Counted from the stretch's first letter, positions 27,396 through 39,070 are shown. The stretch: 64,000 nucleotides of DNA from an uncultured Paracoccaceae bacterium (GCA_943787985.1 CALSOO010000002.1:215978-279977); one strand, 5' to 3'. A program made the numbers and translations. Notes: generated by a model not told the origin, from the sequence alone.

Positions 27396-28802
27396 TCACT
27401 GGAAGATGACCTGAATGTCGGTGTTCTCCATCAGACCTTCGTCGCCGAATTCAACGCCGATGCCTGACTTTTTCACACCGCCAAACGGGGCGTTCGGTTG
27501 CAGCGCACCGTGCTTGTTGATCCACACAGAACCGCTTTCCATCCGCATGGCCAATGACTTGGCCTTGTCCATATCGTTGGTCCAGATGGACCCGCCAAGA
27601 CCCGCATCCGATGCATTGGCACGCTCCAGTGCGTCTTCGACATCGCGGTAACGCAACAGCGGGACTGCAGGGCCAAACTGCTCTTCTGTGACCAGCGGAT
27701 GACTGTCGTCGAGGTCAGAGATAATCGTGATGTCGTGAAACTGGCCTTCGCCGGTATCACCGCCAAGCAAGACAGTGCCATCCTTGGCACCCGCTTGAAC
27801 AAGCCGAGCGACTTTTTCATGCTGGAACGGTGTGGTCAGCGGCCCCATGACAACGCCGTCTTCAAGGCCGTTGCCCATTGGCATATTCTTGGCAAAGTCT
27901 ACCAATGCTTCGGCCACCGCATCATGCACGTCTTCATGCACATACATCCGTTTCATCGCCGCACAGGTTTGGCCGGTGTTGATAAAGGCCCCCCAATACA
28001 GCCCCTCAGCAATCGCTTTGGGATCGACGTCAGGCAATATGATACCCGCGTCATTGCCACCCAGCTCCAGTGTCAGGCGTTTCATGGTTGTTGCCGCGCT
28101 TTGCATGACCTTTTCACCTGTCGCGGTCGAGCAAGTGAACACAATTTTGCGGATGTCGGGATGCTGCGCCATCGCGGCCCCGATGTTGGTGCCCTGATCG
28201 TCTGATGTGATAATGTTCAACACACCGGCGGGCAGGATTTCGTTCATGATTTGAACGGCCAACATTGTAGAGAGTGGCGTGAACGGTGACGGCTTGATCA
28301 CAACGGTGTTGCCCGCGCGCAAAGCTGGCATGATGTGCCAGATCGCAATGATCAGCGGCCAGTTCCAAGGCGTGATCGATCCGACAACGCCAAGGGACTT
28401 GCGGTGCAATTCAACGCGCCCCTCGTCATCGTCTTGCAAGACTTTGACCGGCATTTCGAGGCTGGCGGTATATCCTGTCCATGCAACGGCGCCAGCAAGT
28501 TCAAAATGTGATCCAAGGCCAGCCAGCGGTTTGCCGTTTTCTTGGGTCAGCAGTTCTGCCAGCTCCTCCTTGCGAGCATCCAATGCGCCAGCCAATGCGC
28601 CAATCGCCTTCTGGCGGTCTGCGTCAGGCAAAGCAGCCCAAGACGGATATGCCAGCTTTGCAGCGCTCACAGCGCGATCCAGATCATCTGTTGTTGCGTT
28701 TGTTACAGTGCCCACAACCGCGCCCGTAGCGGGGTTCAAAACGGCAAAGGTGTCTTGTCCGGAGACCTGACGGCCACCGATTGTCATGCCAAAATCCAGC
28801 AT
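27396..28802 (-). CDS. NAD(P)-dependent aldehyde dehydrogenase
   Basis: 468 residues from the ATG at 28802, with GGGAGAG upstream. The frame stays open to 28970, but the standard N-terminus (IGGRQVSGQDTFAVLNPATG) begins here. Catalytic Cys is in NTGQTCAAMKRMYVH and the general base Glu in LELGGNDAGIILPD. The cofactor region ITPWNWPL and the C-terminal PFGGVKKSGIGVEFG are present. It oxidises an aldehyde to its acid, and two genes later an acyl-CoA synthetase could activate that acid. The gene diverges from a MarR regulator, with two inverted-repeat operators between them. Confidence 0.92.
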   Translation of the reverse strand: MLDFGMTIGGRQVSGQDTFAVLNPATGAVVGTVTNATTDDLDRAVSAAKLAYPSWAALPDADRQKAIGALAGALDARKEELAELLTQENGKPLAGLGSHFELAGAVAWTGYTASLEMPVKVLQDDDEGRVELHRKSLGVVGSITPWNWPLIIAIWHIMPALRAGNTVVIKPSPFTPLSTMLAVQIMNEILPAGVLNIITSDDQGTNIGAAMAQHPDIRKIVFTCSTATGEKVMQSAATTMKRLTLELGGNDAGIILPDVDPKAIAEGLYWGAFINTGQTCAAMKRMYVHEDVHDAVAEALVDFAKNMPMGNGLEDGVVMGPLTTPFQHEKVARLVQAGAKDGTVLLGGDTGEGQFHDITIISDLDDSHPLVTEEQFGPAVPLLRYRDVEDALERANASDAGLGGSIWTNDMDKAKSLAMRMESGSVWINKHGALQPNAPFGGVKKSGIGVEFGDEGLMENTDIQVIFQ

Positions 28803-28952
28803 CAAACTCTCCCAATGTACTGGTAGCAGTGCTCGTGGATAGGCTTGAAGAGAATCGATATTGCCTTCGTCACATTCAAGCCATTGAAACTGCTTCCAAT
28901 TTACTCCCATTTGGTCGCGCTCGTCGCGAACTGTCCAAAATGTACACGCTTG

Positions 28953-28987
28953 ATGTTGCACAAGCAACATTAAGTTGCACCCGCAAC
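28953..28987. promoter_or_regulatory. two tandem MarR-type operators
   Basis: Two copies of GTTGC-N4-GCAAC. The first (28953-28970) is a perfect repeat with seven-base arms, ATGTTGC and GCAACAT. The second is at 28974-28987. Their centres are 19 bases apart, about two helix turns. They lie in the divergent region between aldehyde dehydrogenase and marR genes, 150 bases upstream of the former and about 60 upstream of the latter. Confidence 0.7.
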
Positions 28988-29033
28988 AATGTCGGGTGCC
29001 AGCTTCCCTCGCTTGGCTTACCTTTTTAAATGC

Positions 29034-29047
29034 AGTAACGCGTTACT
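29034..29047. promoter_or_regulatory. 14-base palindrome abutting the marR start codon
   Basis: AGTAACGCGTTACT is perfectly self-complementary and ends at the base before the ATG at 29048. It occupies the place of the ribosome site, and no Shine-Dalgarno sequence is seen. It could be an autoregulatory site, or could block ribosome binding. Confidence 0.5.
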
Positions 29048-29581
29048 ATGGATACGCCCGAACAAACCCTGATTTCAGAAACACTGTTTCTTGTGGATGT
29101 CGAAGACCCGGAGACGGGGGCGACATTCCAAACGCTGAGCATCTCGCGCACACCAGCAATGCTGTTGTCTTTTGCCGCCAACAAATTCACCGAAGCCGCA
29201 TCTGCGTTTTTCAAGGACAACTTTAACCTCGGTCCCGTTGATTGGCGTATGTTGTTTTTGCTCGCACGACTGCCGGGCATTACAGCCATCCAAGCAGCAA
29301 AAACGATCGGCGTTGACAAAGGTACGGTTAGCCGAAGTGTTGGGCGACTAAGTAAGACTGAACTCATTGTCGCGGGCGAACTTCATGCGAATGGCCGCAG
29401 TCGTAGCTTGTCACTCAGCCAGACTGGGCGGCAGCTACATGATCGAATTCTCGCAGAGGCTATCGATCAGCATAGGCACTTGCTCAAAGGGTTTACTTTG
29501 TCAGAAATCAACATGTTCTGCGAAATGCTTCTTCGATTCACCCAGAACCAAGAAGATCTCATCCAAAGCGCCCGCGATTAA
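29048..29581 (+). CDS. MarR-family transcriptional regulator
   Basis: 177 residues. The winged helix-turn-helix is in the middle: a helix at DWRMLFLLARLPGITAIQAAKTIG, the recognition helix DKGTVSRSVGRLSKTELI, and the wing GRSRSLSLSQTGRQLHDRI. Long N- and C-terminal helices for dimerisation are present, and the protein is slightly longer than usual because of a 45-residue N-terminal extension. It diverges from the aldehyde dehydrogenase/DUF2306/acyl-CoA synthetase genes and probably represses them until an aromatic or fatty ligand binds. The two inverted repeats at 28953-28987 are its likely operators. Confidence 0.88.
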   Translation: MDTPEQTLISETLFLVDVEDPETGATFQTLSISRTPAMLLSFAANKFTEAASAFFKDNFNLGPVDWRMLFLLARLPGITAIQAAKTIGVDKGTVSRSVGRLSKTELIVAGELHANGRSRSLSLSQTGRQLHDRILAEAIDQHRHLLKGFTLSEINMFCEMLLRFTQNQEDLIQSARD

Positions 29582-30251
29582 CCGCTGCTGAACCGTAGTT
29601 GGACAGTCCGAAATTGGGAGCCCGCACCGCGGTATTCCTTCCAGAAATGAAAATCGGCTTCGGACCTGGTTGTCTATGGGTAACCTGTATGTCTTCCAAA
29701 GGAGAAATTATCTGCGTGACACAAGATCAACACTTTGGGCCAGGATCTGTTAAGGGTCGTGACTGACGTACAAGGTCACAGTCAGGTTCATCTATGCTGC
29801 GTCAGCGTAAAACTCGGTGCTGCCGCGCAGCGGGAAAACCCGCCATTCAAGCAGAGCGCAACAAGGATCAAACGTCGAATGCACAGGTTGCGGACAAAAC
29901 CGACTTTCACTGCGGTACTGTCCAATGCCCGCTTTTGGCCTGTGTTCCCTTTGCACGGACCGGTTTCTGAGCCCAAGTCTTTATACTTACGAGGTTCTCT
30001 GATGACGATCGGACATGTCAGTCAATCAATAGTTGGTTCAACGTTTGATTTGACGAATTCCTTGACGCACTATTGCTCCATTTCTGCTAGTTTAACGGAC
30101 GCTCAAACCAAAGTGGTGGATCCACTATTAGCGCGCCTGCGGACTGCAGATCGATCGATTAGCACACTCTGTACATCGCTCTATCCGTACCGATCATTTC
30201 AAAAAATTCTCGGTGGGGCACAATCCCAGCGTTAGGGCGCTAAATTCAATA
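29582..30251. other. 670-base gap without a recognisable gene
   Basis: An open frame covers 29735-30235 on the plus strand, but its protein is low in coding character and matches no family I know. Its last 77 residues from an ATG at 30002 could be a small or decayed gene. No structural RNA or insertion sequence ends were identified. Confidence 0.3.
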
Positions 30252-31349
30252 CTACTTTCCGATTACTGTTCGCGCAGTTTGGGCCATGGCTGAGGATAAT
30301 TCCTCGCTAAGGACATCCCATAGTTTTTGCAGGCCATCCTCGCCCGCAGCGGCGATTGCGAACTGAAGGGCGCGGCCAAAGAATGTGAAGTCGGCTCCAC
30401 AATCAAACGCCTTCAAGACATCCTCGCCCGAGCGCAAGCCGCTGTCGTAAAACAGAGGGAAATCTGGACCGACAGCAGCGCGGATTAAGGGCAGCCTGTC
30501 GATCGGTGCAGGCGCGCTTTGCAATTGGCGCGATCCGTGGCTGGAAACCTGAATGGCATCCACGCCTGCTTTTTGCAGCGAAACCGCATCGTCGACGTTC
30601 AGAACGCCTTTAATGACAAGATTTCCGGACCACATGTCGCGCAAACGGGCGAGTGTGCCCCAATCGGCCTTGGCGCGACTTTCGGTGCGATCAAAGTCAT
30701 AGCCGTCCATTTCGAAGTTCGCCATTTGGGGTTTGCCAGCTGCCAGTTGTGTCAGCGACCAGCGCGGATGCAGGGCGAAGTCGACAAATTGGCGTGGGCC
30801 GATTGCGAACGGCATCTTAAACCCGTGGCGCAATTCACGCGGGCGGCGGCCTACCTCGGGCACATCAACGGTCATAACGAGGGTTTTGTAACCAGCGGCT
30901 TTGGCGCGTTCCACCAGTTTGAACGTCCCTGCCCCGTCGCCGGAAAAGTACAATTGAAACCAAGCATGGCCTTCGGCCACGTCGATGATTTTTTCCATTG
31001 GGGTTGAGGCGACAGTGCTGACCCCGTGAGGCACGCGGTATTTGGCGGCCAAACGCGCCAGCATCAAATCAGCGCCGGGCGCGCTTAGGTTGCACATGCC
31101 CATGGGTGCAATGCCAAACGGGCGATCCGCGCGCGTGCCAAACAGATTTACGCCCAGATCACGCTTGGACACATCCTGCAAAATTCGTGGTTCCAGCGTC
31201 AGCCCGTCAAGGGCCGCACGATTACGCGCAGCCCCCGTTTCGTTACCAGCGGCCCCATCGATGTAATCAAACACCATCCAGGGCAGCCGCCGTTTTGCCA
31301 GCCGCCGCGCGTCCTCGGTCGAATGAATATGCGCGGCGGCTGACATCAT
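30252..31349 (-). CDS. FMN-dependent α-hydroxyacid dehydrogenase, probable sulfolactate dehydrogenase (SlcD-like)
   Basis: 365 residues from the ATG at 31349, directly after the comE stop. It is a lactate/glycolate oxidase-type TIM barrel, with YIDGAAGNE, the FMN segment FGIAPMGMCNLS, LYFSGDG, and the active-site His in VSSHGSRQLQ. The phosphate-binding end is DSGLRSGEDVLKAFDCGADFTFFGRA. In sulfonate-degrading Roseobacter relatives, a membrane-associated dehydrogenase (SlcD) oxidises sulfolactate to sulfopyruvate, the substrate of the ComDE pair encoded just upstream. The family is certain; sulfolactate as substrate is inferred from the operon. Confidence 0.8.
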   Translation of the reverse strand: MMSAAAHIHSTEDARRLAKRRLPWMVFDYIDGAAGNETGAARNRAALDGLTLEPRILQDVSKRDLGVNLFGTRADRPFGIAPMGMCNLSAPGADLMLARLAAKYRVPHGVSTVASTPMEKIIDVAEGHAWFQLYFSGDGAGTFKLVERAKAAGYKTLVMTVDVPEVGRRPRELRHGFKMPFAIGPRQFVDFALHPRWSLTQLAAGKPQMANFEMDGYDFDRTESRAKADWGTLARLRDMWSGNLVIKGVLNVDDAVSLQKAGVDAIQVSSHGSRQLQSAPAPIDRLPLIRAAVGPDFPLFYDSGLRSGEDVLKAFDCGADFTFFGRALQFAIAAAGEDGLQKLWDVLSEELSSAMAQTARTVIGK

Positions 31350-31351
31350 TT

Positions 31352-31906
31352 TCAGGCTTTCACGGCTTCCATAAAGCGATGCTTGATGACCACCGGGTCC
31401 ATCGTGATGACGGGCAGCTTGATATTGCCACTGTCGCATTTGCACACGATGATCGTCATCTCATCGCTGTCGATGGCCGCTTGCAAAACAGGACCAAGAT
31501 CTTTGTCCTGCACTTCTATCACGGTGTCACACCCACAGGCGCGAGCCACAGCCGTAAGCGAGGTTTTCTTGCCCGCATAGGTCGGCTGATCGCCTGTGGA
31601 GCCGTAAGACCCGTTGTCGATGATCAGCAGCGTGAAGTTGCCCGTCGCGTTGTTGGCGATGGTAGGTAGCGTGCCAAGGTTGGTCAAAACCGACCCGTCG
31701 CCATCAATGGAAATAACAGACTTGGATTGAGCCAACGCAAGGCCGAACCCGATGGAGGAGCTAAGCCCCATGGTGCCGAGCATGTAAAAATTCGTCGGCT
31801 GATCGTCGATCATATGCAGCTCTTGGCTGGGCAAACCGATGTTACAAACAACAAGGTGATCACGGATGATCGGCGCGATTTCTTTTAGGATTTCTGAACG
31901 TATCAT
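31352..31906 (-). CDS. comE: sulfopyruvate decarboxylase, TPP-binding β subunit
   Basis: 184 residues. It is the C-terminal half of a thiamine-diphosphate decarboxylase, with the TPP/Mg motif GDGSVLTNLGTLPTIAN followed by NFTLLIIDNGSYGSTG. The N-terminal part NFYMLGTMGLSSSIGFGLAL matches ComE and phosphonopyruvate decarboxylase β-halves. Its start overlaps the stop of comD by four bases (ATGA). The two subunits together decarboxylate sulfopyruvate to sulfoacetaldehyde. Phosphonopyruvate is the alternative substrate, but the HpsN-like and SlcD-like neighbours favour the sulfonate. Confidence 0.85.
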   Translation of the reverse strand: MIRSEILKEIAPIIRDHLVVCNIGLPSQELHMIDDQPTNFYMLGTMGLSSSIGFGLALAQSKSVISIDGDGSVLTNLGTLPTIANNATGNFTLLIIDNGSYGSTGDQPTYAGKKTSLTAVARACGCDTVIEVQDKDLGPVLQAAIDSDEMTIIVCKCDSGNIKLPVITMDPVVIKHRFMEAVKA

Positions 31907-32409
31907 TGGTCGCCGTAACCTCCCCAGAAGTTGGCGTCCGTCAGGATCGCCACAGGTTTGTTGCACATGAAGGTGTACTTCAGGATGTTGTCGAATTCCC
32001 GGACATCGTCTTGCCAGTGAAAATGGTAGGTAGGGATGTGCATTTGGGCCAAAAGCGCCTTTGTATGCACCGCCATTTCAACCTGACAGGCCACAGGTTC
32101 GCGCAGCTCTCCGCGGTATGAAATGATCATCGGCAAAGGCATGCGGTAAAACTGGGTCAACGTCGCCAGCGTGTTGATCGTCACGCCGATGGCGGTGTTC
32201 TGCATGATAATGGCAGAGCGTTTGCCACCCATGAATGCACCAGCACATAGCCCCATGCCTTCGTCTTCTTTATTGGACGGGATGTGGAAAATCTCGCTCC
32301 GCTGATCGATCTCTTCGATCACACCAGCCAGCTGTTTGCATGGCACGGTGGTCACAAAAGAGACGTCATTGGCGACAAGATCATCGGTGATCTTCTTGTC
32401 GATGTTCAT
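31903..32409 (-). CDS. comD: sulfopyruvate decarboxylase α subunit
   Basis: 168 residues. It is the PYR-like half of the two-subunit enzyme. It opens with KITDDLVANDVSFVTTVPCKQLAGVIEEI and has the conserved HIPSNKEDEGMGLCAGAFMGGKRSAIIMQNTAIG, whose Glu would activate the TPP cofactor held by ComE. The gap to the UspA gene upstream is 42 bases, all on the minus strand. With comE it forms the decarboxylase of the DHPS/sulfolactate pathway. The next enzyme, sulfoacetaldehyde acetyltransferase (Xsc), is not in the window. Confidence 0.87.
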   Translation of the reverse strand: MNIDKKITDDLVANDVSFVTTVPCKQLAGVIEEIDQRSEIFHIPSNKEDEGMGLCAGAFMGGKRSAIIMQNTAIGVTINTLATLTQFYRMPLPMIISYRGELREPVACQVEMAVHTKALLAQMHIPTYHFHWQDDVREFDNILKYTFMCNKPVAILTDANFWGGYGDQ

Positions 32410-32451
32410 AGGTAAAGACCTTTCAAGGTTGGTGCTTTTAAAATGAATGGT

Positions 32452-32859
32452 TCAGCTGCGGTACACATGCACAGCACAAGGGGCGTGGCGCACAACGCGC
32501 GCCGCGGTTGAGCCAAGAAGATAGTCACTGAAGCCCGGTTTGTGCGATCCCATCACAATGCAATCAACGCCGTTGTCGCCTGCATAATCGATGATGGAAC
32601 GATAGGTGTGACCGATCACCATTTCCGCTTTGACGCCGTTCAGATGGGCGGTTTTTGCCGTAAGCTCTGCCTTCGCGTTGGCGACCGCTTCTTTCTGTGC
32701 ATCGCGGCTCAGGTAGGCATTCACCGACCCTTGAGGCGCCTCATAGACGTGCAAGGCAATAATCTCACCGCTGCCGGCCGTTAGCGCGCCCGCGATTTCT
32801 AATGTGTTGGAAGAAACGCCGTGATCCAGCGCCATGGGAACGAGGATTTTCTTGTACAT
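32452..32859 (-). CDS. universal stress protein (UspA family)
   Basis: 135 residues from the ATG at 32859, with AAGGAG upstream. A single Usp domain begins MYKKILVPMALDHG and ends with the ATP-binding-type loop VMGSHKPGFSDYLLGSTAARVVRHAPCAVHVYR. UspA-like genes are often found in TRAP transporter operons, where some bind the transporter or ATP. Here it lies between the zinc dehydrogenase and comD genes. Its exact job is not known. Confidence 0.88.
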   Translation of the reverse strand: MYKKILVPMALDHGVSSNTLEIAGALTAGSGEIIALHVYEAPQGSVNAYLSRDAQKEAVANAKAELTAKTAHLNGVKAEMVIGHTYRSIIDYAGDNGVDCIVMGSHKPGFSDYLLGSTAARVVRHAPCAVHVYRS

Positions 32860-32888
32860 CTCAGGATCTCCTTTTTGATTTGGTGCCG

Positions 32889-33868
32889 TCAGGACCACGG
32901 GGTTAAAATGATCTTCGGGGCGGCTACAGAGCCCGCTTTGATGTCTTTGAACGCCTGTTGCCCCTCCGACAGATCGCGCGGTTCTGTCCAATCAAGCGCA
33001 CCAAGGCTGCCATCGAAAATCGCCGCCGCCGTGTCACAAAAATCTTGGGCGGTGTAGGTATATGTGCCGATAAACGTGATTTCCTGCAGGGTGACGCGGC
33101 GCACATCGATCCCGCCGCTGTCCTCGCCCAAACCGACATGGACGATGACCCCGCCCGGAGCCGCGCAGACACTGGCGACGCTGCGCGTAACTGCATATCC
33201 AACAGCATCAACGACAATGCTGAACTGGCCGCTCGCGCTGGCTGTCACGGTTCTGCTGACATGTGTCCACCAGATAGGCACGACGCGTGTCGTTGGGTTC
33301 TGCGATGGTGACGGTCTTCAATACCCATGGCCTTTAGGGCCAATGCAGCCGCCAAACCAATAGCACCCCCACCCACAACCAAGGCCATTTTCTCCATCGA
33401 CGGATGCAGGGCCTGCGTGGCCAATCGCGCAGCATGCCAGCTCACGGCGAGGGGTTCTGCAAGCGACGCTTTAATCAACGACACATCTTCCGGAACCTCG
33501 ACCAGATTGCGATCCGGCATGGCAATGAACTGCGCAAAGGCCCCTTCGCGCGGCTGCATCGAAATGATCTGACGTGTCGGGCAAAGGTTTTCACGCCCCG
33601 CTTTGCACGCTGTGCAGGTTCCACATGTCACCAAGGGGTTTATCGTGACGCGAGTGCCATCGCGCGCGCCGCCAACAATCGTGCCCGCAGCCTCGTGACC
33701 CAGGATCAACGGCGCGGGTCGGCGTGCATCATGACCGACATAGGCGTGCATGTCGCTGCCACAGATCCCGACGGCCTCGACCTTGATCAGATGCTCGTCC
33801 GCGCTTGGAACGGGATCAGGCATATCCCGAAAGGTCAGCGTTTCGACACCATCGTATACCAGATGCTT

Positions 33869-33872
<4 letters not shown>
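32889..33872 (-). pseudogene. zinc-dependent alcohol dehydrogenase, frameshifted (HpsO/HpsP candidate)
   Basis: About 325 residues when the frames are joined. The ATG at 33870-33872 overlaps the SDR stop by three bases. Zinc-enzyme features are intact: EAVGICGSDMHAYVGH, LGHEAAGTIVGG, structural Cys cluster CGTCTACKAGRENLC and the cofactor motif LVVGGGAIGLAAALAL. The frame breaks at least three times: an extra T near 33861, an extra base near 33312 and another near 33270. The C-terminal half continues as QFSIVVDAVGYAV to ILTPWS. DHPS operons carry two extra dehydrogenases (HpsO, HpsP) that interconvert DHPS enantiomers, and this is one candidate. The breaks are probably sequence errors. Confidence 0.75.
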
Positions 33873-35935
<2,063 letters not shown>

Positions 35936-35946
35936 TTTTTGGTGTC

Positions 35947-37281
35947 CTACTTGTAGATATCTGGAAGCAAAGTTGTTGAAACGGCTGGCACATAGGCGAT
36001 GAACAAGACCACGACAAACATGCACAATACAAAAGGCACGGCGCGCGCGGCGATCTTCAGGATCGATTCACCCGTGATGCCCGAGACAACAAAGAGGTTG
36101 AGGCCCAGCGGTGGCGTGATGAATCCCACGCCAAGGGCGGTGATCATCATGATACAAAACTGGATTTCGTTCATGCCGATGTTTTCGGCCAACGGCTGAA
36201 GGATCGGGCGCAAGGATCACGATGTTGGGTGTGGTTTCCATCACACAGCCTGCCGCGATCAGGATGCCGATCATCAAGCAGGATCAGGATCCACGGCTCA
36301 TTCGTAAGGCCGGTGACCGAGGTCACAAAGCCCTGCGGCACACCCATGATCGCCAAGGGCTTCGGCCAGTGGGGCAGAAAAGGCGATGATCGGAAGGATC
36401 ACGCCGTTGACCTTGGCCGAGCTGACCAGCATCGCAGGAAAGTCCGCAAAGCTCAGCGTGCTGAGGAGGAAACCCATCAAGATGGTAACCACGACGGCCG
36501 TTGCGCCGGCTTCGGTCGGCGTCAGGCGCCCAGAGAAGATGCCGTAGAAGATGATGCCGGGCACGATAAACGCATACCAGCCAGATTTCAGCGAACGGCC
36601 CAGATTTGCCAACCATTCCATGAACGTCAGATTGCCGCCACCCTCGTAGGCATAGATGCGGTTGACCACCAGGTTCGTGATCAGGATCGCAAACAGGATG
36701 CACAGACCAGGGATCAAGGCCGCGAGGAACAAGGGTGGAGGCGGAAACGCCCAGCACAAGGCCGATGATGATATAGGCGATAGACGGCGGGATCAGAATG
36801 CCGGTACAGGCACCCGCCGCGACCAGCGCGCAGGCATAGGGCCGGGGGTATCCAGCCTCGACCAGACGGGCGATCGTCATGCGACCCACCGCAGCTGCAC
36901 CCGCCGCGTCAGAGCCTGAGATTGCAGCAAACATGCCGCAGACCAGCACCGTCGCAGAGCCGAAACCGCCTTTGGTAAAGCAGGTCAGTGCCTCGGCCAC
37001 GTCGAGGAATTTCCGACTGAGCCCCGTTCGGACCAACACGTCTCCGGTCAGGATAAACAGCGGGATCGCTGTCAGCGCGAAGGCGTCAATACCGGTGAAC
37101 AAGCGCTCGCCCACAAGGCTGAGCGGCAGGTCGCCAGACATCAGCAACATCAGAATGGCGGAGGATCCAATGGCCGCCCACACGGGCACGGCCATTGCGA
37201 TAAGCGCCACGAAACAGGATGACCGGCACATAGAAAGTCCCAGCCAAGTTCAACGGTCTGTGCGACAGTGTTCCAAAGCAT
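35947..37281 (-). pseudogene. TRAP transporter large permease (DctM family), multiply frameshifted
   Basis: About 440 residues if restored. It starts at 37281 (MLWNTVAQTVELGWDF) and ends VSTTLLPDIYK. DctM hallmarks are spread over several frames: SGSDAAGAAAVGRMTIARLVEAGYPRPYACALVAAGACTGILIPPS, GRLTPTEAGATAVVV, and the late GVGFITPPLGLNLFVVSGI. At least six indels occur (near 37245, 37215, 36760, 36350, 36275 and 36215). It is the channel subunit of a sodium-driven TRAP importer working with the DctQ and DctP proteins encoded upstream. By context the substrate is DHPS or a related sulfonate (HpsM-like). The indel load is more than an active gene could bear, so sequence error is suspected. Confidence 0.8.
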
Positions 37282-37292
37282 AGCGCGCTCCT

Positions 37293-37805
37293 CTAATCAA
37301 ACAGAGTGTCGCCCTCATAGACCGGCTTGCCAGTCTTGAGGGAGATGAAATCGCGGTGCAGCGATTGCAGCAGGCGCCAGATCATCAAGGCAAAGCCTGT
37401 CGGCACCGCCATCAGAAACCAGACCTTTGAGATCCGCAGCCCGTCCGTGACAGAGCCGAATTTCCAAGACACATGCACGGATTCATACGACCAATAGAGC
37501 GCGATCACGGCCACGATCATCATTACGATATCGCCGAACATATACAGCAGCGCTTTGGGCCGTGGCCCGAGGTAATGCATGATCACATCGATGCGGATAT
37601 GCGCGCGTTCCTTCACGGCGGCGGCGGCCCCGATCCACGCCAGATAGATGAACGAATAACGCACGATTTCCTCGCCCCAAATCGAGGAGTAGGCGAAAAT
37701 TTCGCGACGCAGCACTTCGACCGCCATCGTGATGACAAGCATCACGTAGAAGGTCAAAAGCAGCCAGCGTTCGGCGTTTTGGTCAATCTTGCGCAGGAAA
37801 TCCAT
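37293..37805 (-). CDS. TRAP transporter small permease (DctQ family)
   Basis: 170 residues from the ATG at 37805, with GGGAC upstream; an ATG at 37817 is possible. Four membrane helices are clear (WLLLTFYVMLVITMAVEVL; EEIVRYSFIYLAWIGAAAAV; LLYMFGDIVMMIVAVIALYW; VWFLMAVPTGFALMIWRLL). The DctQ signature is SIWGEEIVRYSFIYLAW with KERAHIRIDV. It bridges the large permease and is intact, unlike its two partners. The gap to dctM is 11 bases. Confidence 0.88.
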   Translation of the reverse strand: MDFLRKIDQNAERWLLLTFYVMLVITMAVEVLRREIFAYSSIWGEEIVRYSFIYLAWIGAAAAVKERAHIRIDVIMHYLGPRPKALLYMFGDIVMMIVAVIALYWSYESVHVSWKFGSVTDGLRISKVWFLMAVPTGFALMIWRLLQSLHRDFISLKTGKPVYEGDTLFD

Positions 37806-37872
37806 GATCTGTCCCATTCGGTTGCCATGCCAAAAGACGGCGCGTCTGTGCGCGCACCGACTTTTGCATGTT

Positions 37873-37906
37873 AGAAGAGAAAGCGGGCGCCCGTGTGGGC
37901 GCCCGC
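37873..37906 (-). terminator. strong hairpin between dctP and dctQ
   Basis: Perfect ten-base arms GCGGGCGCCC/GGGCGCCCGC with a four-base loop, seven bases past the dctP stop and followed on the minus strand by TTTCTCTTCT. It acts as a partial terminator or mRNA stabiliser, allowing more binding protein than permease. Confidence 0.75.
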
Positions 37907-37913
37907 GGTTGCT

Positions 37914-39070
37914 TTACGCGTCGTGCACGTAGTATTTGCCTTGCGTGCCCGCAGCTTCTTCCATTTGCGCAAAGGCGTCCATGGAACCGGCAAGATCGAT
38001 CTTGAACTCGTCCCACTCGGAACGCTGATAGCCGCCTGCGTCTTTCCATTCCGCCAAGCTGATCTTCGCTCAGCGTGTGGAATTCAACGCCGGCCTTGGC
38101 CAGCTCGGCCATGGCGTAGCGCCCGTGCGGATGGCACTTTGGCAAGGTTCTGGTGCGCCGTCATCTCGGAGCCCCACATGATGCCTTCCTGGACGTCGGC
38201 AGGCATTGAGTTGAACCATTCGAGGTTACACGAGTAGACCTTGGCTCTCCGGTACAGCCTGCGTGAAGGTCACGTGGGACAGCATGTCCTTGAAACCAAA
38301 TACGATACAGCGCGCCCACCGACGGGTCGAGCGCATCTGCCACACCTTGCTGGATCGCTGAAGGTGTTTCACCCCATGCGACCGGCGTCGGGTTGGCGCC
38401 AACCATGCGGTAGTACTGCTGCAGCATTGCCGAACCTGGCACGCGGAACTTTACGCCGCCAGATCGCCCGGTGTGATGAACCGCACCAGCGCCGCCCTTA
38501 CGAACAGCGACAACGCGTGGATCGATGTTGACGTAGAACAACGGCTTAAAGCCGTTCTCTTCGATCTTTGGTGTCACGTTTGCGGCCCAGAAGTCAGAGT
38601 TCACAAGGTTGGTGAAGCGCTGGTTTGAACCACATAGATACGGCATGTTGATCAGAGTCAACAGTGGACGCAAAAGGCGCAAAGTTGGACAGCGAATGCT
38701 GAGCCGCTTGGATCGTACCACCCTGAACGGCCTGTACCAGCGCACCACCTGCACCCAACTGACCACCGGGGGCCAACTTGACGTAGACTTTGCCGTTGGT
38801 GGCGTTCTGAATGTTCTCTTTGAGATCAAGTTGCATGATCGGATAGCTGCGCGATGCGCCCAGCACGTAAGCTGTCGCAATCGTCATCGTGTGCTCTGCG
38901 GCGGCCTCACGCTCACGTTCCTCATTGGCTGATTGCGCTGCGGCCTCAGTCGACCAAAGAGTTCCTGCGGCACCCGCCACAAGTGCGGCTGTGAAACCTG
39001 CTGTCGATGCAACTTTCAGAAAATTCCGGCGTTCTACTGACGCAATCTCTTTACGATCTTGTTGATCCAT
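37914..39070 (-). pseudogene. TRAP transporter substrate-binding protein (DctP family), frameshifted
   Basis: About 380 residues if restored. It starts at 39070 with an excellent GGGAGGAG site and ends GKYYVHDA at 37914. The N-terminus has a twin-arginine signal (RRNFLKVASTAGFTAALVAG), common for TRAP binding proteins. The mature part shows SYPIMQLDLKENI, GGQLGAGGALVQAVQGGTIQ, and later VKFRVPGSAMLQQYYRMVGANPTPV and WGETPSAIQQGVADALDPS, the conserved DctP segment. Frames change near 38640, 38490-38450, 38250 and 38060. First gene of the sulfonate operon, it binds the substrate in the periplasm. The breaks are probably sequence errors. Confidence 0.8.

Noticed and set aside
29735..30235. 166-residue plus-strand open frame
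   Set aside because: No similarity, no ribosome site at its start, and composition unlike neighbouring genes. It could be a relic but cannot be supported.
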